NCBI GenBank assembly: GCA_020310875.1
Contig: CM035423.1
Coordinates: 112,588,766 to 112,652,765, forward strand
DNA length: 64,000 bases
Reading direction: 5' to 3'
Origin: Ceratopteris richardii
Taxonomy: Eukaryota > Streptophyta > Polypodiopsida > Polypodiales > Pteridaceae
Shown: piece after piece, positions 44,115 through 55,600 of the stretch
Layout: each line of letters starts with the position of its first letter
Position numbering within the stretch: the first letter of the stretch is position 1
The notes under the pieces: model-generated
Told to the model about the DNA's origin: nothing
The model's database searches: none
Seen by the model: only the letters and a program-made list of their open reading frames with translations
Program-made: the position numbers and the translations under genes

Positions 44115-45509
44115 ATGGATTTGGATTTGGCGTCCCCCTCTCTTGTGAGAAGCAATCTGGCCCCCCCTCCCGGGGAGACCTTTAACCTAGCCTCTTTGTT
44201 GGAGGGGGGCTCTTGTGCCGCCCAAGGGGCCCTTGAAAGTGCTGAACCCCCCCTGGTCTCCCTCAATAGATCCGCAATTTTGTCAACTCAGGAGGAGCTA
44301 AAGAAGGTTTGCCTTGTCGGTCAAATGTTCGGCCCTAGGCCCCCGCTCGAAACGGTGCGACAGTGGCTCCGAAACGAGTGGTTCCCCCGCGGGCTTGTTG
44401 TCTGTAAGTGCCAGTTCTTACCGGCAAGCCACTTGCTGCTTGTCTTTGAAAATGAGGATATGGCGTTTCGAGCCCTTAGTGTCGGAACTTGGCAACTCGG
44501 CCGGACAACCTTGTGCCTATTCAGATGGTCCCCTGATTTTACTCCCGACAAATCGAAATCGCTTCGGTACCCCCTCTGGGTTGAGCTCCCTAACCTGCCA
44601 TACTTCCTCTACAACTTCGTATGGGACATCGTTTCTCCTATCGGCAAGCCGTTGGCCTCACGCGAGGACATTGGTGGTCTCATTTATGAAGGAGCAAGAC
44701 ACTCGTTCAACGCCCGGTGGCACCCTCAAATCTGTGTTGAGGCTGACCTCAGTATGCCGCTCCCCTCGAAGATCAAACTGGACTTGGGCGAAGGGGAAAT
44801 ATGGGAGCAAGACATCAGCTACAAAAACCTCCCCAACGCGTGCTTTCGCTGTGGCCAACAAGGTCACAGGATCAAAGACTGCCCGTTGAGACGAAAAAGC
44901 AAGCCAAATCAAGAAGCCCCCAAAAATGTTCAAGACAGCAATGAAGCATTCAATCACTCGACGAAAGTAGGGGACTTCAAGGGTCCCCGTAATCCAGAAG
45001 CTGATGCAGACGGGTTCATTGAAGTCAGAAGAAGAAGGAAAAGAAGCCCTAGGGCAACCTCTGAGCGAAACAACAAGTCTGTTTCCCCCTCCAGCAACTT
45101 GTATTGCAATCTGGAAAGGGAAATCAATGCGTTTGACTACCCAGGTGGGAACCAACTCGAGGTGGACACCGAGGTCAAAGGCCTGGAGATCCCTGACAGT
45201 AAGGAAACCCTGCAGGAGGGTTACACTACAAGCAAAGAAGACGGCTTTACTACCAGCAACGAAGATAACATGGATAGTGAAAGCTCCATCATCGGATCGA
45301 CTATTCCGGAAACGGAGCTGAAAACGGTGCCCTGCTCTTCCCAGCAGGAGACATCCCGCAAAGGAAAACAACCTATGGAGGTACCGTGGAAAAGCCCCCA
45401 CAAGAACCTTTTGCTAACTCGGGATCCGATCCGAGCGAAAAAGAAAGATGAAGCCAAGAGAAGAAAGGACAAAGCTCCCTCCCGCAAAGAGGGATCAATA
45501 CAAAAATGA
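44115..45509 (+). CDS. LINE ORF1 protein (DUF4283-like plus CCHC), intact
   Basis: 464 residues from MDLDLASPSLVRSNLAPP; the open frame extends 33 codons further 5' (44016), but this Met starts the ordinary protein-like part. The DUF4283-type domain covers about residues 55-240 (VCLVGQMFGPRPPLETVRQW, LFRWSPDFTPDKSKSLRYPL, VELPNLPYFLYNFVWDIVSP, ARHSFNARWHPQICVEADL). The zinc knuckle is complete, CFRCGQQGHRIKDC (C-x2-C-x4-H-x4-C), at about residues 243-256. The C-terminal part is charged, with RRRRKRSPRAT, the S/T-acidic repeats GYTTSKEDGFTTSNEDN and a lysine-rich end. It is expected to coat LINE RNA. The stop overlaps the ORF2 start as ATGA (45506-45509). Confidence 0.92.
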   Translation: MDLDLASPSLVRSNLAPPPGETFNLASLLEGGSCAAQGALESAEPPLVSLNRSAILSTQEELKKVCLVGQMFGPRPPLETVRQWLRNEWFPRGLVVCKCQFLPASHLLLVFENEDMAFRALSVGTWQLGRTTLCLFRWSPDFTPDKSKSLRYPLWVELPNLPYFLYNFVWDIVSPIGKPLASREDIGGLIYEGARHSFNARWHPQICVEADLSMPLPSKIKLDLGEGEIWEQDISYKNLPNACFRCGQQGHRIKDCPLRRKSKPNQEAPKNVQDSNEAFNHSTKVGDFKGPRNPEADADGFIEVRRRRKRSPRATSERNNKSVSPSSNLYCNLEREINAFDYPGGNQLEVDTEVKGLEIPDSKETLQEGYTTSKEDGFTTSNEDNMDSESSIIGSTIPETELKTVPCSSQQETSRKGKQPMEVPWKSPHKNLLLTRDPIRAKKKDEAKRRKDKAPSRKEGSIQK

Positions 45510-48500
45510 TTGTCATCTTGCTAAATGCTAGAGGGCTAACCGACCCCTCAAGAGCGACCGTCATTGGTCAATGGCTTCACGACATTAGTCTAAACCCAGA
45601 CTTTATATGTATTCAAGAGATTAAAATTGACGGAGAAGACCTTCTGAAACGGCTCAGACAGGTTTCCTCGGCCCATGTGTGGATTCCAACAAAGCACCAG
45701 CGGGGGTCCGGTGGAACGGCTATCGGTGTTAAACAACCCTGGCTTGAAAAGCTTGAGAACTCCATTGAAGATGTAAATCATCGCTGGATTGCGGCCTCTT
45801 TCGGTGCTCCCCTCTGTGTTACTATGGTTTCTTTGTACGCCCCCAACGGGGATTTGGAGAGGCTGAACACTTGGACTTCTCTTGACTCGCTTCCCCACAA
45901 CGTGCTTATATGTGGAGACTTCAACATGGTGGAGGACCCTATGGACAGATGGATGGGCAAGGGCAGGGTCATCGACAGTCGGGAGAAAGAAACGTGGGAC
46001 ATGACCAAACTCCACTTGGATCTGGTCGAATTCAAAGACTCGAATGGCTTTTCCTGGTCGAATCTCCAAGCGAGCGAGGATCTGAGGAAGGCTAGACTTG
46101 ATAGATGCTACATCTCTCAGAGCTTTACTCATCTGTGGGGCCACCCTTCCATCACGCAACGTACTGACCTCACCATCTCTGATCACTACCCGATCGTTAT
46201 CACTTTTCAACCTTCCAACAGGACCCACAAGGCTCCGTGATTCCATGCCAACGCTTCCACCTTCTCTCTCCCCTCCGTCCATCAAGAGATTGCCGATGCG
46301 TGGAAGGTGGCGTTCGCCTCTGGCTTGGCCCCAGCCAAGTTCTGGAGAAGTGCGGTCGACAAGTCTCGCAAGATCATGATCAGAACTAAGAAGATGCTCG
46401 AGACGGTGCGGCGGGCTCGTAGGGAAGCGCTTTACCACAGACTCTGGCGACTCGAGGAGGAAGTAAACAAAGGAAAACTCCAAGCCCAGAAAGGTCTCCG
46501 AAAAATCAGAGCAGCGTTGAGATACGAGGAAGAAATACAAAGGAAAAACTTGCAAATCTTCTTCAAGGAGTGGTGGGCTGGAAAAGCCGACAAACCCACC
46601 AAAGAGATGTGCAGTATCCTGAAAAGGAAACACAACAGAGAGACGATTCCCCTACTGCTAGACACTCATGGCAATGTATGCAACTCGGAAGAAGATAATG
46701 TTGGCATCATCGAAGAGCACTTCACGAGACTCTTGGGAACCTCGAATCCCCTCTCCCACCATAGAAGGGACTGCATGGCTGCCATTTCTAGGGTTTCCCC
46801 CCGGAGAATACCACCCAACCTCCACTCCCTGCTTCATGCCCCGATCTCTGAATCAGAAATCATTGAGGTCATTGATGCCCTCCCTCTCGGTAAAAGCCCG
46901 GGACCCGACGGACTCACTAACGAGTTTTTTAAATCCTTCAAGATGGTGGTTGCCACCCCTCTTCGGATGGTTTGGCAAGAAGCGCTAACATTTGGTGCTC
47001 TTCCTTCCTGTATAAATAATGGAATTATCAAGCTGATTCACAAGAAGGGGGAAAAAAACAGAATCGAGAACTGGCGGCCAATTACGATGCTCCAAACAGG
47101 ATACAAGATCATCGCCAAAGTCATTGCCAACAGACTTGCGTGCCACCTGAGATCTTGGCTTAGTGAGGACCAAAAAGGTTTCATCAAAGGAAGGTCCATC
47201 CTGGAAACCATTATGGATATTTGGGAAGGTATTCAATTTGCAAATGAGTCTAATCAAGACGTGGTCTTCCTCAAGATCGACTTTGACAAAGCCTACGATA
47301 GGCTAGAATGGGACTATATTCTGCAGTCGCTCCAAGACCTCGGATGTAGTCAGAAATTCACCAAGATGATCGCGACCCTTCTCGGCAATGCAACGACCCA
47401 AATTAACGTTAACGGCAAACTTTCGAAGGCGATCCATCTTAAAAGATCTATTAGACAAGGATGCCCTCTTGCCCCCCTTCTCTTTGCCATCGCCACTGAA
47501 GGGCTGAGCAGACTTGTGGCTCATCATGTGGAGGCTGGCAATATCAAAGGCCTCCAGCTACCTCACGACCACAGTCAAATCATCATGAGACTTTTTGCCG
47601 ACGATATGAACGCGTTCGTTCACAACGATAATACCAGCCTGGAGACTTTCTGGAGGTGTCTTGATACCTTTTGTGAGGCCTCTGGATCCAAAATCAACCA
47701 CAATAAGACCGCCTTTAGGGCCATTGTGGGACATCAACCTGGCCTTCTCATTGATCATGGCTGTCAAATCATTCCGCAGGGTCAAATCTTTCGGCTGCTC
47801 GGAATCCCCTTGGGGTTTGGCGTCTCTATGGAGCAGCGATGGAACTGGGTGCTGGCCAAACTTGAAAACAAGCTCAATTACTGGAGAGGCATGCAAATCA
47901 ATCTCGCTGGACGGGCGATGGTTATCAACACGTTCCTCCTCTCGTCTACCATCTATTTCCTTTCTTGCTGGAGACCGAATGAGCAAGGCCTGTCCAAACT
48001 GAATAGCATCTGCAGAAACTTTCTTTGGACGGGTGATCATAACAGAAGGGGGGTGCCTAAAATCAAATGGGCCATCTGCACCAGCCCTAGAGATAGCGGG
48101 GGGCTTGGCATCCTGGACATTGGGTGCATGGCTAACAAATTGGCAGCCAAATGGATGATTAAAGCTTGGTGCAATAGGGAGGCCTCGTGGGCCAAGCTGA
48201 TCTTCAGAAACAAAAATGAGTTGGCCCTCACGGGATCCCCGAACTGGAAGAACCTTGGCATCATGACCCTGCTATTCTCCCCGATACCTGTCTTCCCGAA
48301 AGGCTCCAATCTCGTATGCTCTCTTTGGAAGGGCTGGAATAAAGTCAAAAGCTTCACAAGAATTAGTGAGGACTGGAAGTGGGTGGCTGGTATCAGACAA
48401 AACGACTCTATCTGGTTTCCGATTCATGGCATCCGGAGTGTGGAGCCGTGGAACATTCAAAATGCCAAGAAGTTATGGAACAAAGGATTCAAAAAATGGA

Positions 48501-49330
48501 AACACCTCTGGAAACATGACACCAACAGTTGGATCAACTACGAGGATATCGACCCTCGCATAAACATCTCCTACGAAGAATGGAACACCTTGCAAAGCAG
48601 ATGCCTCGCTTGGGATCGTCACAAAACTCGCCTTCTCATGGGACATGATGCTCCGAACGCGCATGGTCTCAAATGGCACAATGGAAACAGCCTACTCAAA
48701 ATCCCGAACATCAATGAAATGACGGACCTCCAGATCAGCCTCAACAAGAAGTGGTGCCTGTCTTGGACGCGGCTTCGGTGGGACATGAAATTCATGGGTA
48801 TTTGGCACCCACTTATAGAGATTAAGAAGTCGGTCCTCTTATGGCAAATTCTTCATCGAGGAATTTGGACTAACCATAAGGCAAGCAAAATTTGTGGGAT
48901 CCCTCCGTGGTGCAAACGCTGCCACCGCGCAATCGAAGATGTCCCACACATCTTCCTTACTTGCCCCAACTCCTACAGAATCTGGCAGATGGTTGGACTG
49001 AAAATCAGAGTTCAGAAACAGCTTAGTTGGAAACAAGTCCTTTTGGGTGAAGCGATTGGGTGCTCTGCGGCTCTCTGGAACGCAATCAGAGGGGAAGTCC
49101 TGTGGAAAATTTGGCGGGAGCGGTGTGCTCTCAACTTCGGCGACTCCCCTAGGGAGTGGTCGATTGAAAAATCTCTATCCCTCCTTGGCAAAAGGATTGT
49201 CAACAGTAAGAAATCCCCCCCCTTCAGGCATCATCAAGTCCTCCTTTTGATCAACAACAAGCTCAAACCCAAGTGGGTCCCGCATGAGGGCGACGAGAGG
49301 GTGATCAACCTTCTTTGTAATGCAACCTAG
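45506..49330 (+). pseudogene. LINE ORF2 (endonuclease, RT, zf-RVT), one nonsense codon
   Basis: 1274 codons in one frame, broken only by TGA at 46238-46240, where relatives have Trp (APW), a single-base change. The APE endonuclease spans residues 1 to about 240 with all motifs in place (CIQEIKIDGEDL, SLYAPNGD, ICGDFNMVE, ARLDRCYI, ISDHYPI with Asp 226). A coiled, charged linker follows (LEEEVNKGKLQAQKGL), then RT at residues about 480-760: IENWRPITMLQTGYKI, motif A KIDFDKAYDRLEWD (Asp codon 47279-47281), motif B SIRQGCPLAPLLFAIA, motif C FADDMNAF (47594 on). zf-RVT lies at about 1100-1155 (HPLIEIKKSVLLWQILHRG, CKRCHRAIEDVPHIFLTC). Catalytic residues look intact, so this is a very young or recently active lineage. 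Full-length ORF2 is not made because of the stop. Confidence 0.93.
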
Positions 49331-49470
49331 GAATCAACCAAGCTTCCCCTGCTTTGTGGGATTTGGGGGGTCCCGTGGGCACTAGTCCCCTTCTATTGTA
49401 CCTTTGTTTCTTAATTTAATTCAAGTCCGGGAGAGTAGGCTATTGCCGAACTTCCTTTATATCAAAAAAA

Positions 49471-51679
49471 AAAACATCTCTACTATTTCTTACATCTTGA
49501 CAAATATTATAGAGGAGATCTCCTCAGCAGCAAAGGATTTCTCTTTACCTTTATACTAGACAACTACCATGGCTTGTCACTTGCCTAGGATTGACTTGAA
49601 TGGCTATAGCTAAATATTGTTTCTTAATAACCCTCATCGTAGGACCTTGTCATGGATTTCTTGTCCTTTGACAAGAAATCCATCATAATCTACTTTAGTT
49701 TCCACAAATCTACTTTACTTTCCACAAATGATGATCCGCTCTGCAATCCTGGTAATCAGCAAGGACGTATTGTTCCCCAAAGTCGGAGAGTAGCACCAGA
49801 TTATATCAGAAAAAAAAACCTTCGATCATGTCCTCCCTCATTTCTTGAGCATCTTTTTTCCCAAAAAACCAGTGCCCCAGATCCTTTCCCAATTCTTCTT
49901 CATAGACTCTTGCATAAGGAAAATAAATCCCCCAACTCCACGTCCCATTACTTCCATATACACACACGCACATGTAATGAAAACATAGATAGAAAGCTTG
50001 TTTTTGTATATGTCCTTCATAGTATGTGTTCACATCATTTTGCTTCAAACGGATTTTTTACATATATATGTCCCTCAAGTAGCTTTGCTTTGATATGAAC
50101 GATTTCCCTATACATGAGAACTTTTTACTCTAGTTTTGGCTAAAAGATTTTTCCCCATGTAATCACATATACATGATATTCGCATATGTCGATCTCCTTC
50201 TTTGTATTTGTATGTATTTCTATTCATTCTTCCTCACTCACTCACACACCCAACGATTCGGGCACAAGCAATAACGTATCAACAAAGATGTACCACAAAG
50301 AATAGTTTCTTAACCCTTATTATGTAAGATGTGACATTTTGGTGGAATACTATTTTAAATGGTTTTCATGGATCTCAACTAGTATTTGTTCTTTCAAAAA
50401 GGTAAGGGTTTCCTCCATTCCTCCTTTTTCTTATTACGTTTTCTTTGTTCATTTCCGTTCAAAAACTTTGAACTCCTCTTCCCCCTAATATATTCTGATT
50501 TTCCATTAAGTTCCTCTTATTTATAATTTTCCTCTATTTTCTATCTTCTTCCTAAAAGTATATAAACATATTATCTCCTAGTTTGCTTTTTCGTTCTCAT
50601 GCCTAGCTTGGCTCCCGTTGAAATTTCAACTAAACCTATGTTAACCTAGGCGATAATACTCTAACATTACAACGCTAGATGGGGTCACGTTATCCATTTC
50701 TATTTTCTCTTTTTCTCAATCTCTTTCCCAATATCTTTCAATTATTGTTCCTCGCTTTCCATCAAGACTTTCCATCAACATCCAACTATTTTCCATTCTA
50801 CCTCTCTCATTGTATATCCTATATCCTTTCTATCTCCCTCTCTATCTACTCTCCCTTAATGTGTCTCTAAATCTCTATCTCGATCTCCATCTCTCTCTCT
50901 ATCTCCCTTTATAACTTTTTCCCATTCATTGTCTCACCTTTCGATTCTCTTTTTCTCTCACTATCTCTCCTCAGGTCGACCTCTTCAGTGATCGCCCTTT
51001 CACCCCAAACCCGCCGGCCCTTCTCACACATTTGATTTTCCAACATCTTTGGAGCTATTTCTCTCTTCGTCTCTCTCCATTTATCTTTATCTTTGACGGC
51101 CCTTCTCACACATTTAATTACATATTAGAAAGGTATGTAGATCAACCTAGGATGGTATGCTATGGTGGTCAGCATGTTCCTTGTATCTTCAATTATTTAG
51201 TTGCTCTCTTGTTGGAGACTGAAGGACCAAGTGATTGCCAAATGGGAAAGAATTTGCATAAACTTTCTCTAGAAGGGAGATCTTAATAAGAGGGATGTCC
51301 CCAAAATTAAATGGCCTACTTGCATAAGCCAAAAAGATCAAGGTGGTTTGGGCATTCTTGACATTGAATAAATGGCCAATAAGTTGGTGGACAAATGGTT
51401 AATCAAAGGATGGAGAAAAAAAGATGCCTCTTGGGCAAAATTGATTTTTAGAAACAAGAGTGCTCTTTGGTTTGTGGTCCTTCCATGGTGGAAGGGCCTT
51501 GATCTTCCCACACTTTTATTCCTCCCTTATCAAGTGGCTCCAAGAAGCTCGAGCTTAGTTTGCTCCCTATGGAAGAGTTGGAACAATGTGAAAGTTTTTC
51601 AAGTTCAATGAAGATTGGAAATGGGCTACTAGGATTAGGAAAAAATGATTTGATTTGGTTCCCTATCAAGGGCATCAGA
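49471..51679. repeat. Tandem segmental duplication, copy 2, right part
   Basis: Continues copy 2 behind the LINE insertion and is collinear with 40088-42772. It includes pyrimidine-rich runs (about 50690-51100) and the start of an old LINE fragment (51131). No gene. Confidence 0.85.
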
Positions 51680-52692
51680 TGTGTTGAGCCTTGGAGCCTC
51701 CAAAAAGCTATGAGGCTTTGGAACAAAGGTTTTTGCTTGTGGAAAGACCTCTGGAAGCAAGAAACATGCAAGTCAATTAGATTTGAGGACATTGAATCGA
51801 CTACAAGAGCAAAACTTTGAAGAATGGTGCCTATCGCACAGTAGGTTCAATGCTTGGGAGTGCTAAAGGACTCACCTCCTTATTGGCCATGACTCCCCTC
51901 ATCTTGAGGGTCGTAGATGGAACAATGGAAATAATCTTAATAAAATTTTGAGATTCAAGAAGAACATGGACCTTCGTGTCACACTGGTGTCTAGATTGGT
52001 CAAGGTTTAGATGGGATATTAACTTCTAATCCCTTTGGCATCCTCTCAACAAGGTTTAAAAATCAGCTCTTATGTGGAAAATCCTCCACGAGGGAATTCG
52101 GACCAATGTAAAGGCTAACAAAACTTCTAGAGCCCCTCCATGGTTTAAACGATGGCTTCATGGCAATGAGGACTTGGGACACCTCTTCTTTTCATGGTCA
52201 AAGTCAATGGCTGTCTCACACACTCTTGGGAAGATCATGTTGTTGGAGGGACAAACCAATTGGAATCAAGTGCTATTGGGTGAAGCGATCGGTTTTTCTT
52301 CATCACTATGGAATTCTAAAAGAGGAGACACCCTCTAGAAGATGTGGAAAGAGACTTGTGCTGCCAACTTTGGTAGCCCACCTTAAGAATTGTATATTGA
52401 GAAATATCTTTTCCTTTTTAGAGAAAAAGTTTTCGAAGTGTAAGAAGCTCTCACCTTTTAAGCATCATAGAGTGTTTTCCATCGAGAACAACAAGATCAA
52501 AAGCAAGTGGGTCTCCCATGAGGGAAAAAAGGCATGTCAACTTTCTCTGCAATGTTTTCTAACACGTTTTAAGCAACCCCTTCTTTGTCGGATTCAGCAA
52601 TTCCCATGGGTGCTAGGCCCTTGGACTTCTACAGCTGTTCTCTCTATTAATTAAAATTTGGGAGATTAGGCTATTGCCAAAATTCCTTTATA
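51131..52692 (+). pseudogene. Old 5'-truncated LINE fragment
   Basis: Post-RT region to the 3' end of ORF2 and 3' UTR. Recognisable stretches are MANKLVDKWLIKGWRKKDASW, WAKLIFRNKSALWFVVLPWW, IWFPIKGIR, LWNKGF..WKDLWKQE, and zf-RVT remnants (MWKILHEGIRTNVKANKTS). The 3' UTR ends near ttgggagattaggctattgcc (52668) with a degenerate A-rich tail. Many stops and frameshifts. The first 0.55 kb is the paralogue of 42222-42771. Confidence 0.82.
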
Positions 52693-55600
52693 TAAAATAC
52701 AAATTTTTAATTCCTTTCTTTCTACAAACTTAAGACTAACTACAATCAATCTATTGTGCTATATCGATCCTCTCTTTAATCCTCTTGGGATTGTTATCTT
52801 CTCTCTCCCTCTCCTTGTATATATATACTAGATTGCATTATTTATTAAGATGAAATTTATTTATTACTGAAAAATTACCAAATTATGTGATCACCTCTTA
52901 TTGTTTTACCAATTTATTCGATGATGTGTTAGCATATTAAAGAATTATCAAATTATTTGAGACCTTTTATTGAAAGGGTTTTGAGGAAAAAATTGGCAAA
53001 AAATATTTTGATTTTGTTTTTTTTGTCAATAGAAATTATATGATCAAAAGAATTCTTATTTGAAATGATTTTGATAAAGAACTATTTGATTGGAAAAAAT
53101 TTGTAAAATGCCTAATTTTTCCCATTTTTATTATGCTCCTAAGATCAAACATTCACTCAAAAAACTAGGTTTCATTATCTCATGATTGTTATGAATGTTT
53201 TGGAATAATTCTTACTTTTATTTAGATAAAGGAGAGATTTGTTAGACATAGGTCCAAGTCGGATCATTTATTAGTATGTGTTGGAACAAGAGCATGATTT
53301 GCTAATATTCCTAGCTCGCAGGTTATTCTAAGTTTCCACCTAAGAAAGTGGAGTGAGTGTGCACGATGGCCACATGTCGCACTAGAGCACTCTAGAAGCT
53401 TTGTAATCTAGGAGCAAGAGGAAAAATAGGATGCGAGGGGAGTAGCACACATGAGTTTGTTTTCAAGCATCTTGGAGAGAAGAGTCTCATATTTGGTATC
53501 AGATCTTGTTGGTAAAGTCTTGGATGAGAGAGAGAGAGAGAGAAGAGATGATTCTTCTCTTACTATACTTAGATAGAAAGAAGAAGATCCATAGTTATCA
53601 CCAAGATAATTTAGGATGCGTATAAAGTACGTGGTAAAATTACCATGAATTTTCTTATAGAAAGTGAATGAAAAAGATAAAAATTTTCATTTTCCTCTAG
53701 GCTAGGAATGGTTGGATGATGGAATCCTCTAGAGTAACCAAGATTTCCTCCAAGAAAGCTTTTAGTCAAAATAAATAGCTTAAGAGAAGAAGATATGTCT
53801 AAAAGAGACAAAGGAAGAAGTTTAGGACATCTAAGTATGATTGATGGCAAAAAAAATAGCTAACTTGAACTATGGAAAGATGCTCTAAAAATTCATGATG
53901 TACCTTAGCATAGTAACTATGAAATTTTTTAATATAGATAGCTTGAGAGTACAAGAATAAGAGAGTAATTTTTTGTCTATTACTGGACACACAAGAAACT
54001 AAGTATACTAGTAATAGATCTAAAGTTAATAGTAAAATGTTTAAAGTTGGATATTCTAAGTTAAAGAGATAAAAGTAAATGAGTTAAAAAGAGTCAACTT
54101 ATTTACATCAAGGTTACAAGTAAGAACTTTGGAAGATTTCTAGAAACACTTTGATTAAGGATAAGGTAAGATATAAGAGTATCATAGATGAAGTAGAAGT
54201 TTAACCATTGCCAAAATGATTCTTGATGATAAAGAAGGAGCGGTAGTGCTCATAGTTGTTCTTTCAAGACATTTTGAGAACTTAGGGATCGATTTAACAT
54301 ATCTTATGATTGGAGCAATGGCTTAAAAAAAGGAAAATTAATTCCAAGGTTAAGAAATGCTAAAAGTTATGCGTCCTAAGATCTTATGATTTTGTGAATC
54401 AATAGATTTTAGAAAGGACCCTAAGGTACCTATGAACAAAGAACTTTCAGTGAGAGTTTGATGATCTTAGGATTACATGGGTCAATTAGATCTTAGAAAG
54501 AACTCCAAAGGACCCAAAGCTATATAATTGAAAATGAATAGTGATCAAGATGAATGATAAGTAATCTTATAATCAAAGAAAGTATAAGCTTGTGGATATC
54601 ATAGTAAAATAGTAGATATCACATGTATGTTATCATTGAATGGGTTCCATAGATTAAGCAAAGGAATTCAAGTATAAGACTTGAGATGTCTTAAGACAAA
54701 GACAAGCATTACTATCACATGATACTTTTATTGGATGTGAACCTCCATTGAGAAAGATGCCAGCCACATGGCATGACATGACATAATACACCATATATTG
54801 GTAGAAGAGTAAGAAGAGTCTCTTACAAACTACTAAGATATGAAGAAGCTTGAAGGATGGGTGGAGATGAACATGACCTCTATGTGTAAGCTTCCACAAG
54901 CACCATGAGTAGTGTGGAAACAAAAAAATTTCTACTATAATAGTGGTATCAGAGCACCTCCTCAGACACACATCCGAAGCTATGTAATGTGAGAATTGAA
55001 ACACAAAACATATTATAATTACTACAATCTACGAGGAACTCCACCCCCAGGCTATCTCTTGGACTCACGACTTCATCGATGAGAAAGAGATGAACTAACC
55101 ACAAAGAACATCAGCTATTACATGGATTATTTCACAAATTTCATACCTATAGCTTATGCTTCACCAACTTCAATGAAAGCTAAGATGCTCATGGAGGTTA
55201 TGTCAATTCCGATGGAGAGATGAGCTAGTGAGTCCTCCTCCTCCTTGAAGATTCATGCTATGAAGCAAAAGCATAGCTAATACATAGGTATAAATCATTT
55301 ATATTTTTTGGAAAAACCTTTACTTTTGGAAAGGAAAAGAAGTATTTCCGAAAGATTCATTGAGATGACTATTAGTTTGGTGAAGCATGGGTATATACAC
55401 CCATCATTGATAAAACGGAGAAAAAGAATAACTCCATAGATTTGGCGACAAGGAGAAGTAAAGGAGTACTTGAAAAACACATTTTTCACTTCTCTTCATA
55501 TTCTATAGGAGCTATTTTTTAATAGATCCTCACTTTGAGAGAAGGAAGACAAAGGGTTTGGGGGCTAAGCCCTTGGAGGCAAATCGCTTATATGGACGGG

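Larger units (their letters stand above)
43187..49470 (+). mobile_element. Full-length LINE, subfamily B (L1 type), nearly intact
   Basis: 6.28 kb bounded by an 11-12 bp duplication (aaaaacatctct at 43175-43186 and 49470-49481) inside copy 2 of the segmental duplication. A 928-bp GC-rich leader (43187-44114) holds a repeated motif and a long purine tract (43868-44000), followed by ORF1, ORF2, 3' UTR (gtgggatttggggggtcccg, gagagtaggctattgccg) and poly(A). The only obvious lesion is one TGA in ORF2. Copy 1 of the duplication shows the uninterrupted target (aaaaatatctctgctatttc), which confirms both borders. Confidence 0.93.

Noticed and set aside
44658-46633. Antisense frames of 247 and 347 codons within ORF1/ORF2 of the subfamily B LINE
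   Set aside because: Shadow frames of a GC-rich coding strand; no family similarity and the sense strand is clearly LINE.
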